A stretch of DNA of 64,000 nucleotides from Actinopolyspora mzabensis (lineage in GTDB: Bacteria; Actinomycetota; Actinomycetes; Mycobacteriales; Pseudonocardiaceae): the NCBI RefSeq assembly GCF_900101095.1, contig NZ_FNFM01000015.1:1-64000 (forward strand), read 5' to 3'. Shown here piece after piece: positions 26,798-35,467 of the stretch. The position numbers and the translations under genes are program-made. The first letter of the stretch is position 1. Each line of letters opens with the position of its first letter. Under the pieces are notes generated by a model, which was not told the DNA's origin, searched no databases, and saw nothing but the letters and a program-made list of their open reading frames with translations.

Positions 26798-28433
26798 GTT
26801 GCGATTGAGTGGTGTCGGCGTCAGCAACGGTCGGGCCGCCGGCCCGGTGGTCCGGGTCGCCGAGCCCCTGCCCGAACCCCCCGCCTCCCCCGCCGTGACG
26901 GATCCGGAAGCCGAGGCCGCGCGGATCCCACCCGCCGCCCAAGCGGTGGCCGACGGACTGTTCGCCCGCGCCGCGAGCGTCGAGGGAGACGCCAAGGCCG
27001 TCCTGGAGACCACCGCCGCGATGGCGATGGACCCCTCGTTGAGCTCGCGTGCCGAGCAGCTCGTGAACCAGCGCGCGGTGCCCGCACCACGGGCCGTGCT
27101 GGAAGCCGCAGGCGAGTTCGCGGAGTCCTTGCGGGCCACCGGTGGCTACCTGGCCGAACGGGTACGTGACGTGCACGACGTGAGGGACCGGATCATCGCC
27201 GAACTGCTCGGGGTGCGGCCCCCCGGGGTTCCCGCCCTGCAGGAGCCCAGCGTGCTGGTCGCACGGGACCTGGCCCCCGCGGACACCGCCGATCTGGATC
27301 CGGACCTCGTGCTGGCCCTGGCGACCGAGGAAGGCGGCCCCACCAGTCACACCGCGATTCTCGCCCGCTCGCTGGGAATCCCCGCCGTGGTGGCGGTGCG
27401 CGGACTGCTCGCCGAGACCGCCGCGATCGCCGCCGAGGTCGACGGCGACAGCGGGGCGGTAGAACTGTCGGAGGAGCGGGTCGAGGTCCGTGCCGCCGAG
27501 CGGGCCGACACGACGGACTGGACCGGCAGCGGCGGCACCTCGGACGGAACCCGGGTCAAGATCCTCGCCAACGTGGGCGCGGCCGCGGACACGGCGGCAG
27601 CCGTTTCCGCGCGGGCCGAGGGAGTCGGGCTGTTCCGCACCGAGTTCTGCTACCTCGCGGCCGAGGACGAACCGGACGTCGCCACCCAGCGGGCGGCCTA
27701 CGCGGAGGTGCTCGAACCGTTCGCCGGGAAAACCGTCGTGGTGCGCACCCTGGACGCGGGCGCCGACAAACCGCTGGGATTCCTGGACACCGGTAACGAG
27801 CCCAACCCGGCGCTGGGTGTGCGCGGGTTGCGGGTGGCGTTCGACCTGCCCGAGGTGCTCGACCGGCAGCTGACCGCCATCGCGGGGGCCGCGGGGGACT
27901 CGGGCGCGGACGTCTCGGTGATGGCTCCCATGGTGGCCACCCCGGAAGAGGCCGCCTGGTTCGCCGAACGCGCCAGGACGGCCGGGATCGCCCGCGTCGG
28001 TGCGATGGTCGAGGTGCCCGCTGCCGCGTTGATCGCCCGGGAACTGCTCGAAGTGGTCGACTTCGTAAGCATCGGCACCAACGACCTGGCGCAGTACGTG
28101 TTCGCCGCCGACCGACAGCTCGGCGCGCTGGCGGGGCTGAACGATCCCTGGCAGCCCGCGCTGCTGCGGTTGATCGCGATGATCGGTCGCGCGGGGAGCG
28201 AGACGGGCAAGTCGGTGGGGGTCTGTGGGGAAGCGGCCGCCGACCCGCTGCTCGCCCGCGTACTCGTGGGGTTGGGGGTGAGCAGTCTGTCCATGGTGGC
28301 CACGGCCGTTCCCGCCGTGGGGTCGGCGGTTGCCGGGGCCTCGCTGCCAGCCTGTGAACGAGCCGCCGAGACAGCGCTCGCCGCCTCGGACGCCGCCGGC
28401 GCCAAGGCAGCGGTGCGTGCGGCGTTCGAATGA
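26796..28433 (+). CDS. ptsI: Phosphoenolpyruvate-protein phosphotransferase (Enzyme I)
   Basis: First enzyme of the sugar phosphotransferase system, 545 residues, transferring phosphate from PEP to HPr. The phospho-histidine motif is GGPTSHTAILARSLGIPAVV, His near residue 188. The PEP-binding barrel has GVGLFRTEFCYLAAEDEP, VVVRTLDAGADKP, ALGVRGLRVAF and MVEVPAAALIA, then DFVSIGTNDLAQYVFAADR and the active Cys in VGVCGEAAADP. The start ATG is inside the DasR-type palindrome; an upstream ATG at 26784 is followed by TAG in frame, so it cannot be used. HPr and EII genes are not in the window. Repression by a DasR homologue that senses glucosamine-6-phosphate is expected. Confidence 0.95.
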   Translation: MLRLSGVGVSNGRAAGPVVRVAEPLPEPPASPAVTDPEAEAARIPPAAQAVADGLFARAASVEGDAKAVLETTAAMAMDPSLSSRAEQLVNQRAVPAPRAVLEAAGEFAESLRATGGYLAERVRDVHDVRDRIIAELLGVRPPGVPALQEPSVLVARDLAPADTADLDPDLVLALATEEGGPTSHTAILARSLGIPAVVAVRGLLAETAAIAAEVDGDSGAVELSEERVEVRAAERADTTDWTGSGGTSDGTRVKILANVGAAADTAAAVSARAEGVGLFRTEFCYLAAEDEPDVATQRAAYAEVLEPFAGKTVVVRTLDAGADKPLGFLDTGNEPNPALGVRGLRVAFDLPEVLDRQLTAIAGAAGDSGADVSVMAPMVATPEEAAWFAERARTAGIARVGAMVEVPAAALIARELLEVVDFVSIGTNDLAQYVFAADRQLGALAGLNDPWQPALLRLIAMIGRAGSETGKSVGVCGEAAADPLLARVLVGLGVSSLSMVATAVPAVGSAVAGASLPACERAAETALAASDAAGAKAAVRAAFE

Positions 28434-28482
28434 ACCTCAGCGAGTCGTCGGGTGCACGAAGCTCCACCGGTTCGGGGAGGCT

Positions 28483-29160
28483 TCACTCCGGTGGGGCCTC
28501 ACCCTCCTGATCGAGCCCGTGCTCGATCGCGTAGCGGGCGAGCTCCACCCGGTTGTGCAGCTGTAGCTTGCGCAGTGTGGACTGCACGTGGTTCTCGACG
28601 GTGCGGTGCGAGATCACCAGCTTGTTCGCGATCTGGCGTGCGGTCAGCCCCTTGGCGACCTGCCGCAGCACATCCGTCTCCCGTTCGGTCAGCCGCGGTG
28701 GGTCCGGATCCGAGTCGTCCGGGGTGACCGCCATCCGCCGGTACTCCCCAAGCACCAGGCCCGCCAGGCCGGCGGTGAACACCGCGTCTCCCACCGAGGT
28801 GCGTTCCACCGCGTCCACCAGCTCGTCCACGGAGGCCGACTTGACCAGGTAGCCCGAGGCCCCGGCCTTGACGGCCTCCAGCACGTCGGCGTGCTCGCCA
28901 CTGGCCGACAGCACCAGCACCCTGGTACCGGGGATTTCCTGGGTGATCTGGCGGGTAGCCTCCACCCCGGAGGTGTCGCCCAGATTGAGGTCCATCAGCA
29001 CCACATCCGGGTGCACGGTCCGTGAGATACGCAGTGCCGAGACCGCGTCTCCGGTGGTGGCGCTGATGCGGAAGCCCCGTTCGGTGAGGTCCCGCGCCAC
29101 CCCGTCTCGCCAGATCGGGTGATCGTCGACCACCATCACCGAAATCTTCGACCCCGTCAT
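28483..29160 (-). CDS. LuxR-type response regulator (MacR-like)
   Basis: A 225-residue NarL/FixJ-class regulator. ATG 29160 follows GAGGAG at 9 bases. Receiver domain: acidic pair in VMVVDDHPIWRDGV, phospho-Asp in PDVVLMDLNLGDTSG, switch Ser/Thr in RVLVLSASGEH, and Lys in ASGYLVKSASVDEL. Output domain: RLTERETDVLRQVAKGLTAR, IANKLVISHRTVENHVQSTL, a full LuxR helix-turn-helix. It lies 11 bases downstream of the histidine kinase gene, so the two form one operon. The pair resembles the MacRS system of Streptomyces, which controls membrane-associated proteins. The target genes here are unknown. Confidence 0.95.
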   Translation of the reverse strand: MTGSKISVMVVDDHPIWRDGVARDLTERGFRISATTGDAVSALRISRTVHPDVVLMDLNLGDTSGVEATRQITQEIPGTRVLVLSASGEHADVLEAVKAGASGYLVKSASVDELVDAVERTSVGDAVFTAGLAGLVLGEYRRMAVTPDDSDPDPPRLTERETDVLRQVAKGLTARQIANKLVISHRTVENHVQSTLRKLQLHNRVELARYAIEHGLDQEGEAPPE

Positions 29161-29171
29161 GCTCTCGCTCC

Positions 29172-30461
29172 TCAGTAATTCCCGCGTGCCAGTCCACCAC
29201 TGTGCACGGTCCGGTCCCCCGAATCGGTGCGAGTGAGATGGATTTCCCATTCGGTGCCCTCACCGACCGAGGTGTCCAATGTGACAGTCCCACCGAGACT
29301 CTCCACCCGACCGCGGATCGACTGCGCGACTCCCATCCTTCCCGCGGCGGCCGCTTCCTCCAGCCTGCCTTCCGGGATGCCGGGCCCGTCGTCCCGCACG
29401 CTGAGCACGATCTCGGGCCCCAGGTCCTCCAGCAGGATCCAGGCCTGCGCTTCCGTTCCCGCGTGCTCCGCCACGTTCTGCAGGGCTTCGCCGGCGACCG
29501 AGACCAGCGCGGTGACCGTTTCCGCGGGCAGCGTGACCTCGGTGGCGGGTACCGAGACGTTGATCCCCGTGCCCTCGAGCGCTCGGAGGCGCGTGGCCAG
29601 GTCCGTGCTCGTCTCGCCGCGTTCGGCCGGGCCGGTGGATACCAGGGCTCGCAGCGCGGTCTCCTGCTCACCGGCCATAGTGGCCAGTTCGGCGGCTTCG
29701 CCGCCGAGTTCCCCGCCTCTGCGCCGTACTCGGGCCAGCACCTGGAGCACGCTGTCGTGGATGTCGCGTGCCAACCGCTCGCGTTCGGCCGTGGCCGCCT
29801 CGGCGCGCAGTGCTCTGGCCAGCCGCCGCGTGGAATGCTTGGCGGTTTCCGAGGCGAGTCCCAGCAGCAGTCCGATCACCAGGTGCAGCGCCGTGTCCAT
29901 CCACATGTTGGAGTCGATGTAGCCGCGCATGGCGAGATTGGCCGCCGCCGCGGCCGCGCCGCTCGTGACTCCTCCCGGCATGCCGCACCGTACCGCGGCA
30001 GCGGTGACCATCGAGGCGTGCCACATGGTGACCACGGTCGGCAGGCCCTGTTCCAGTTGTTGCTCGGTGAGTACGAAGTAGCAGAGCCCGAACAGTGCCG
30101 TCGTGACGAACTGGTCCAGCAGCACCAGCCGTTTCGTGCGCCCCGACGGTTTGCTGTAGCGCCAGATGGTGAAGGCGGTCCAGCCAACCATCGACGCCAT
30201 GATCACGGAACCCAGCGCGGGTTCGCGGTAGTGGGGCAGCATGACCAGGAACCACACGAAGGCGTAGATCAGGGTCAACACACGTAGTCCGTTGTGTGCC
30301 CGCCAGAGCGGGATGCGCCCGTCCGGAACCGCTTCCAGCTGCCCGTTCCGGTTGGTGGTGGTGTGCGGGGTTCCGCCTGTCGTCGTGAGTGTTCGCCACA
30401 TTCTCGGCCACAGGGGTCGGTTGCGGTGTCCGTCCGTGCTGTCGCTGGTCGTGCTGCCCAC
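29172..30461 (-). CDS. MacS-type sensor histidine kinase
   Basis: A 429-residue membrane kinase. About 60 hydrophilic residues are followed by several membrane helices (VLTLIYAFVWFLVMLPHY, VIMASMVGWTAFTIWRYS, FVTTALFGLCYFVLTEQQ, LHLVIGLLLGLASETA). A HisKA_3 dimerisation domain follows with the phospho-His motif RLARDIHDSVLQVLARVRRR. The ATPase domain has VAGEALQNVAEHAGTEA (N box) and LSVRDDGPGIPEGRLEE (G1 box). This topology and the linked LuxR regulator match the MacS family. The start is taken as GTG 30461, with AAAGGAAC about 10 bases upstream; internal starts are possible. Confidence 0.92.
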   Translation of the reverse strand: MGSTTSDSTDGHRNRPLWPRMWRTLTTTGGTPHTTTNRNGQLEAVPDGRIPLWRAHNGLRVLTLIYAFVWFLVMLPHYREPALGSVIMASMVGWTAFTIWRYSKPSGRTKRLVLLDQFVTTALFGLCYFVLTEQQLEQGLPTVVTMWHASMVTAAAVRCGMPGGVTSGAAAAAANLAMRGYIDSNMWMDTALHLVIGLLLGLASETAKHSTRRLARALRAEAATAERERLARDIHDSVLQVLARVRRRGGELGGEAAELATMAGEQETALRALVSTGPAERGETSTDLATRLRALEGTGINVSVPATEVTLPAETVTALVSVAGEALQNVAEHAGTEAQAWILLEDLGPEIVLSVRDDGPGIPEGRLEEAAAAGRMGVAQSIRGRVESLGGTVTLDTSVGEGTEWEIHLTRTDSGDRTVHSGGLARGNY

Positions 30462-31006
30462 TCTTCGGCGTTCCTTTCCGGCGAACTTGCCAGGGCCATA
30501 CGTATCGACGAGCGCGCCGGGCTTCTCGTTCCAGCCTTCGCGGAGTTCGCTCCGGGACCTTCGTGACGGTTTTCACCCCGCCCCTCGACTCTCTTCCGCA
30601 CGTGGTGACGTGCGAACCAGCCAAGTATGAATCTTATTCGTCTTGGCGCGGGGCGAGCGAACCGATCGTCGCTCGCGCGGGACGGCGCGCTCTCCCCCTC
30701 GCGCAGTCCCCGTCCCACGCCCCGGTCGTACTTCCCAGCCGTGCTTCCCAGTCGTACTACCCAGCCGTACTTCGCGGCCCGCTCCCGTATCCACCACGAC
30801 GTTCCGAGAAAGGACCGAGAACCGCTGCCGTCCCAGCCATCGAGCCTATGGTTTCACCGAACGGAACCAGTCGATCACCTCGGACATCCAACGGGAAACG
30901 GGGTTCGACGAGTGAACGACGCATCGCATCGAAGCCCACACCGGGTGTGGCTACGAACCCGGCCGGATCTGTGCGAGGCTCCCGACAGGGGAGGAGTGAG
31001 AGATTC
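30462..31006. other. Long divergent intergenic region before a diguanylate cyclase
   Basis: About 545 bases between the divergent kinase and diguanylate cyclase genes. It has a 13-bp tandem repeat (listed separately) but no supported gene; the six reading frames contain only short arginine- and serine-rich ORFs. The last 30 bases carry the GGGGAGGAG ribosome site of the downstream gene. Confidence 0.5.
30727..30778. repeat. 13-bp tandem repeat, four units
   Basis: Units at 30727, 30740, 30753 and 30766: CGTACTTCCCAGC, CGTGCTTCCCAGT, CGTACTACCCAGC, CGTACTTCGCGGC. The period is exactly 13 bases with drifting sequence. It lies about 230 bases upstream of the diguanylate cyclase start. Confidence 0.85.
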
Positions 31007-32203
31007 ATGGGGTACTGGCCATTGTGGAGGCTCAGGCCCGCGGCGCTGGTCTACGTGATCGTGGTGCAGCTCGTGGCCGTGTCGCTGGTGTTCGCGGTCA
31101 TTCTGACCACCGCTCCGCCGACTTCCGAGACGCTGCACCGCTTCGGGCTGCTCGCGTTCACCGCAGGCGTCGTGATCGTCGGTACCTCGTTGTCCATCCA
31201 GCTGCGCGACGAGGTTCGCCGGGATCCCTGGACGATCCACATCTGCTATCTCGTCACCGGCATGCTCACCCTGCCGCCGAACCTGCTCGTGCTGTTGTTG
31301 CTGGGGCCCGCCCTGCACGGGGTGCTCGGCGTGCGCGGCGAGTCGTACCGGTGGATGTTCGTCACCGCCGCCACCGTTTCGGCCACGTTCGTGGCCCGGG
31401 CGGTCGTCGGTTGGCACGAGCCGCAGTGGAATCCCCTGCTGCTGATCGCGGGCTCGGCCACCCTGCTGTTGCTTCGGGCCGCGATCGTGGCGGTTGGACT
31501 CCGACTGCGCAGACCCCGGGCTGACAGGGCCGAGATCCTGGGAGACCCGATCGATGTGCTGCTCGGCATCGTCGCCGCCGCCCTCGGCCTCCTGTTGGCG
31601 GTGGCGATGGAGCTCCATCCGGCCAGCGCGTTGCTCGCCGCACCGCCGATGGCACTGCTGGACATGGCCGGTCAGCTACCGCAGTGGCGGCGCTCGGCGC
31701 AGCGGGACGGCAAGACCGGACTCGTCAACGCGGTCCACTGGGACAAACTGGCACGTGCGGAACTGGGCAGGGCGAGCTCCCGGAAACAGCGGGCCGCGAT
31801 CCTGCTGCTCGACCTCGATCACTTCAAGCGCGTCAACGACGAGCTCGGACACCTGGCGGGAGACGCCGCACTGTCCTCTATGGCCCTGATGCTGCGCGGC
31901 AGCGTCCGCAAGGGCGATCTGGTGGGGCGCTTCGGCGGCGAGGAGTTCGTCGTGCTGTTACCCGACGCCGACATTCCCGCCGCCAGCGAGATCGCCCACC
32001 GGATCCGGAGTTCCACCGCCTCGCTGTCCGTACCCGCCCGGGACACCCGAGGAGTGCACCGGGAACTGGACGGGCTCACCGTCAGCATCGGTGTGGCCGC
32101 CACCGAGCGGGTGGGCTACGAGCTGGAGGATCTGCTGGTGGCCGCCGACGCGGCCCTCCTCGCAGCGAAAGCGGGTGGGCGCAACGCCGTCAGCCTCGCG
32201 TAG
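31007..32203 (+). CDS. Membrane diguanylate cyclase (GGDEF)
   Basis: A 398-residue protein making cyclic di-GMP. ATG 31007 follows GGGGAGGAG. Six or seven membrane helices occupy residues 1-215 (LVYVIVVQLVAVSLVFAVIL is the first). The GGDEF domain follows: DGKTGLVNAVHWDKLARAEL, LLLDLDHFKRVNDELGHLAG and the active-site RFGGEEFVVLLPDADIP. An inhibitory-site RxxD (RKGD) precedes GGEEF at the canonical spacing, so product feedback is expected. The membrane part is not a standard MASE domain that I can name. An in-frame TTA codon at 31958-31960, rare in such a genome, could make expression dependent on the rare leucine tRNA (bldA type). Confidence 0.93.
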   Translation: MGYWPLWRLRPAALVYVIVVQLVAVSLVFAVILTTAPPTSETLHRFGLLAFTAGVVIVGTSLSIQLRDEVRRDPWTIHICYLVTGMLTLPPNLLVLLLLGPALHGVLGVRGESYRWMFVTAATVSATFVARAVVGWHEPQWNPLLLIAGSATLLLLRAAIVAVGLRLRRPRADRAEILGDPIDVLLGIVAAALGLLLAVAMELHPASALLAAPPMALLDMAGQLPQWRRSAQRDGKTGLVNAVHWDKLARAELGRASSRKQRAAILLLDLDHFKRVNDELGHLAGDAALSSMALMLRGSVRKGDLVGRFGGEEFVVLLPDADIPAASEIAHRIRSSTASLSVPARDTRGVHRELDGLTVSIGVAATERVGYELEDLLVAADAALLAAKAGGRNAVSLA

Positions 32204-32376
32204 TGGTTTCGCACGGTCCCGTGGCACGGCCGCTCGGGTGGCGGAACCTCCCGCACGGCTCTCGCTGCGGGTGCCCCGACCTCGGGTAGCGACCTACACA
32301 ACGTCGGGACCGTCCTCGCGAGAGCCGCACGCGAGAACCCGCGGCGGTGCCGACTGCGTAAGTGATGGGGGTTCGT

Positions 32377-32394
32377 CGATTTCTCGCGAAATCG
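32377..32394. repeat. 18-bp palindromic repeat, copy B
   Basis: CGATTTCTCGCGAAATCG, with 7-bp arms CGATTTC/GAAATCG. It lies in the 296-base convergent gap between the diguanylate cyclase and the AI-2E family transporter. The rest of the gap shows no gene. Confidence 0.8.
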
Positions 32395-32499
32395 CCGCCC
32401 CCCGAAGTCGCTACTCAAGAGCCGGCCCAACGCCGCGAGGCACCGACTCACGTGACGGCTACCCGATCAGCTATGCGGGGCGAACCGAATTCGACCGAA

Positions 32500-33651
32500 T
32501 CACTCGGGTGCGGGCTCTTCGCTGTCACTTTCGGGGGGTTCCCGCCCGCCTTCCACGGCGGCGGTGGCCGGTTCCGCCTGCCCGTCGCCCTCGTAAAGCG
32601 CGCGGACGGCGGAGTTGAGCATCGCCAGCACCGGCACGGCCAGCAGCGTACCGATGATGCCGGCGACTATGGCTCCCACGCTGATCGCCAGCACCACGGC
32701 GAGCGGGTGCAACCGCACCGCACGGCCGATCAGCAGCGGCTGCAGCACGTTGCCCTCGAGCTGCTGCACCCCGAGCACCACCCCGAGCGTCAGCAGCGCC
32801 GCGATCGGCCCCTCGGCGACCAGGGCGACGAGTATCGCGACCGCTCCGGACGCCACGGCGCCGACGATCGGGATGAACGCCGCGAGGAACACCAGCGCCG
32901 CCAGGGGCACCACCAGCGGCACACCTATTATGGCCAGCCCGATCCCGATGCCCAACGCGTCACCGACGGCCACCAGGCCGGTCGCCCGGATGTAGCCGAT
33001 CAGCGAGTCGAATCCCCGGGTCCCCGCCAGATCGAGCCGGGAGCGCAACGGATCCGGCATCGGCCCCAGCAGGAACAGCCAGATCCGCCTGCCGTCGTGC
33101 AGGAAGAAGATCAGGGTGAACAGCATCAGCAGCATTCCGGTGAGGAAGCTGCCGAAGGTGGTGGCCGTGGCCAGCGCTCCGGTGGTGATTCGCTGCTGGT
33201 TGTCCTGCAGCCAGTTCCCGACCTGGTCGACGTATCTGTTGATCTGTGCCTCGCCGAGGTGCAGCGGACCGGTGGCCGCCCACTCCCGGACGGTGTCCAG
33301 GCTGGCCATCAGTTGCCGTTGCAGGTCGGGCAGACCCGCGATGAACGCGTTGATGACGAAGGTGAGGACACCGCCAACGGCGGCGAGTCCGCCGACCAGT
33401 ACGACCGCGGTGGCCAGTCCGCGCGGCACGCGCAGCCTGCTCAGCGCCGACACGGCCGGAGCCAGCAGCGCGGACAGCAGCAGCGCGATGGCCACCGGGA
33501 TGACCACCACGGACAGCTTGCCGACCAGCCAGCCGAGGGCGTACAGCGTGCCGAGGATGACCAACACTCGCCAACCGAGGGCTGCCGCTGTTCGTATCGC
33601 GACCGGAACCCTGGCGGCTTCGTCCGAATCCGTGACCTTGAAGGCGCTCAC
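32500..33651 (-). CDS. AI-2E family transporter (PerM-like)
   Basis: Polytopic membrane protein of 383 residues with eight predicted helices. The start is GTG 33651. Family features are the N-terminal helix pair (LSVVVIPVAIALLLSALLAP), the long soluble loop (DNQQRITTGALATATTFGS), FLTGMLLMLFTLIFFLHDGR and the C-terminal PLAALVFLAAFIPIVGAVAS with VQQLEGNVLQPLLIGRAVRL. The family was named for an AI-2 exporter (TqsA), but members also work in sodium/proton antiport and most substrates are unknown, so quorum-sensing function should not be assumed. The tail is acidic. It is divergent from the secreted protein gene at 33985. Confidence 0.92.
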   Translation of the reverse strand: MSAFKVTDSDEAARVPVAIRTAAALGWRVLVILGTLYALGWLVGKLSVVVIPVAIALLLSALLAPAVSALSRLRVPRGLATAVVLVGGLAAVGGVLTFVINAFIAGLPDLQRQLMASLDTVREWAATGPLHLGEAQINRYVDQVGNWLQDNQQRITTGALATATTFGSFLTGMLLMLFTLIFFLHDGRRIWLFLLGPMPDPLRSRLDLAGTRGFDSLIGYIRATGLVAVGDALGIGIGLAIIGVPLVVPLAALVFLAAFIPIVGAVASGAVAILVALVAEGPIAALLTLGVVLGVQQLEGNVLQPLLIGRAVRLHPLAVVLAISVGAIVAGIIGTLLAVPVLAMLNSAVRALYEGDGQAEPATAAVEGGREPPESDSEEPAPE

Positions 33652-33984
33652 ACCGCAACCGTATACGCACGCGGTGGATCACGGTGGTGACTCACGGCTC
33701 CGGTTTCGCCGTGTCCGGTTCGGGACGCACGCGACATCCCGGAATGTCACACGATGTGACGAACCGAGCGCTGCGTGAATGCGAAGCGGGGGATGTCTTT
33801 GGAAGAGTGATCGTCGGCAATCCGCTGGACGTGCTCCGGTCCGATTGTCCGTCGGTCGGCGGGAACGTCGTTCTCCCACCGGCGTGGCAGTGGACCGCAC
33901 GCGAGGATCGGTCGGTGTTCTACCGCCCTTCCTCGTCCGGGCCCGTCGCGGCGGGAATGTCGTTCCGAGGAGGCTGCGGAGTTC
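33652..33984. promoter_or_regulatory. Divergent promoter region with a 15-bp palindrome
   Basis: About 333 bases between the transporter and the secreted-protein gene. GTCACACGATGTGAC at 33746-33760 is a perfect inverted repeat with 6-bp arms around CGA. Its TCACA/TGTGA half-sites are the reverse arrangement of a CRP-type box. It is 95 bases from the transporter start and 225 from the secreted protein. No gene is seen. Confidence 0.4.
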
Positions 33985-35247
33985 ATGTTCGACGGCGAGC
34001 AGGGGGTGACGGCCGACCGCCAACGGCGGTGGCTGTCCCGCGCGCTGGTCGCCGTCGGCGGGACCGTGGCCGGTGTTTCCGCTGCTTGGCTCTTCGGATC
34101 CGCCCAGGCCGTGGCGGTCGAGAAACCTTCCGAGGACGGCACGCTCCGCCAGGTCGGGGCGCTGATCCGACACGTCGACGATCGCTCTCCCGGTGCGCGA
34201 ACGGACGGTTCCGAGGCGCACGAGCGCTACGACGACGAGCGGGCCGCATCCCCCGCGGAACCGGGCGCGGCCCGGTCCGGTCCGGTGTCGACCCTCTCCA
34301 AGGCGCTGGGAACCGAAGCTTGCGGTCGAACCACCACGGTGGATCCGGCCGACAGGACTGTCGGGAGTGGTGCGGAGAGCCGGGTATCCGGGCCACCGAC
34401 CGAGAACGACAGGATCCGGAATGATCCTCGTCGAACTGATCGAGCTCGAACTGATCGAGCTCGGGCCGACCGACTCCAGCACGACCGTGCCCGGGTATCC
34501 CCGACCGTTTCCCCCGGACCGGATCGTGCTCGGGAAACCGTCGAGGAAAGCGGTCCACTCCGGACCGTGCTGGATCGTGACGAGCTCCGGGGAACCACCG
34601 AGCAGCTGTCCGACTCCGTTTCCGACGGGCTGCGTACCGCGCGACGTGAGGTCGATCCGTTGCTGCACCCCGTCGAGCGAGTGACGGGCACCCTGATTTC
34701 CGGGACGACGGGCGAGGAATCGCTCACCGGAGCCGTCGAGTCGGGCCTGGGAGAACTGCACGACTCGCTACGCGAAACGGTCTCGGGAGAGCAGCCGGGC
34801 GAGTTCCCGGACGAACCCGCCGGGAGCACGGGCATCGGAGCCGGGACGCTACCGGAAGACGGTGTGTCCGCCGCACATCCCGGCGACACCTCCGACGAGA
34901 CCGGGTCGAACGACTCCGGCGCGTCCGGTTCCGAATCCGACTCCCGGGAAGCGGCCGTGCTCGCCGCGATCGACCGCGACATCGCCTGGCCGAACCACGA
35001 ATCGCACTCCGAACGCGACGGTTCGTCCACGGAAAGTCGTGGCGGGAAACTTCCCTTCCCGTCCGGTAACTGCGGCTGCGGCACGGACACCAACACCTCC
35101 GGCGGCGGCTCGCACGGCGGTTACGGCCTAGGGGACTCGCTTCCCGTTTCGCGTTCCGCCGTCCCCTCGTTCGGCGCCATAACGCGCGCCAATGTTTACG
35201 ACCCCGCGAGCCCCGAGGGGCCGCAACCGGGTACCACTCCCGACTGA
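33985..35247 (+). CDS. Secreted or anchored protein of unknown function
   Basis: A 420-residue protein I do not recognise. The ATG at 33985 follows GAGGAGG and GCGGAG sites. After a 15-residue basic N-terminus, a hydrophobic segment (ALVAVGGTVAGVSAAWLFGS) ends in an AxA site, giving a signal peptide or anchor. The mature part is hydrophilic and rich in Ser, Thr, Glu, Asp and Gly. A short repeat RTDRARTDRARADR corresponds to a duplicated 15-bp unit (TCGAACTGATCGAGC) at 34431-34460. A weakly helical part (LRTVLDRDELRGTTEQLSDS) follows. The end has a CGC cluster (FPSGNCGCGTD) and a Gly/His stretch. Low complexity and composition suggest an extended cell-surface protein. It is next to another such gene and within the c-di-GMP cluster. 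Confidence 0.75.
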   Translation: MFDGEQGVTADRQRRWLSRALVAVGGTVAGVSAAWLFGSAQAVAVEKPSEDGTLRQVGALIRHVDDRSPGARTDGSEAHERYDDERAASPAEPGAARSGPVSTLSKALGTEACGRTTTVDPADRTVGSGAESRVSGPPTENDRIRNDPRRTDRARTDRARADRLQHDRARVSPTVSPGPDRARETVEESGPLRTVLDRDELRGTTEQLSDSVSDGLRTARREVDPLLHPVERVTGTLISGTTGEESLTGAVESGLGELHDSLRETVSGEQPGEFPDEPAGSTGIGAGTLPEDGVSAAHPGDTSDETGSNDSGASGSESDSREAAVLAAIDRDIAWPNHESHSERDGSSTESRGGKLPFPSGNCGCGTDTNTSGGGSHGGYGLGDSLPVSRSAVPSFGAITRANVYDPASPEGPQPGTTPD

Positions 35248-35467
35248 TTCTCGGTCCGCCGTGGCGGACCGCCTCGGGCCGGTTCGAGTGATTTCCACTC
35301 ACCGTCACCCCGAGCAGTGTTTTTCGCCCTCCGCGACTTCGACCCCGAGCGTTACCGGAATCGAAATCCGTGCTCGCTCCATCGGGTCATTCGGCAATCG
35401 CAGTTCGCACAAAGCTTGCGTGCAGGGGCACTCCTGTATCGCGGGAAAGGAATCGGAGGAGAGTTCC

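Noticed and set aside
32500-33651. Quorum-sensing AI-2 exporter
   Set aside because: The family name is historical; nothing in the sequence or context shows AI-2 transport.
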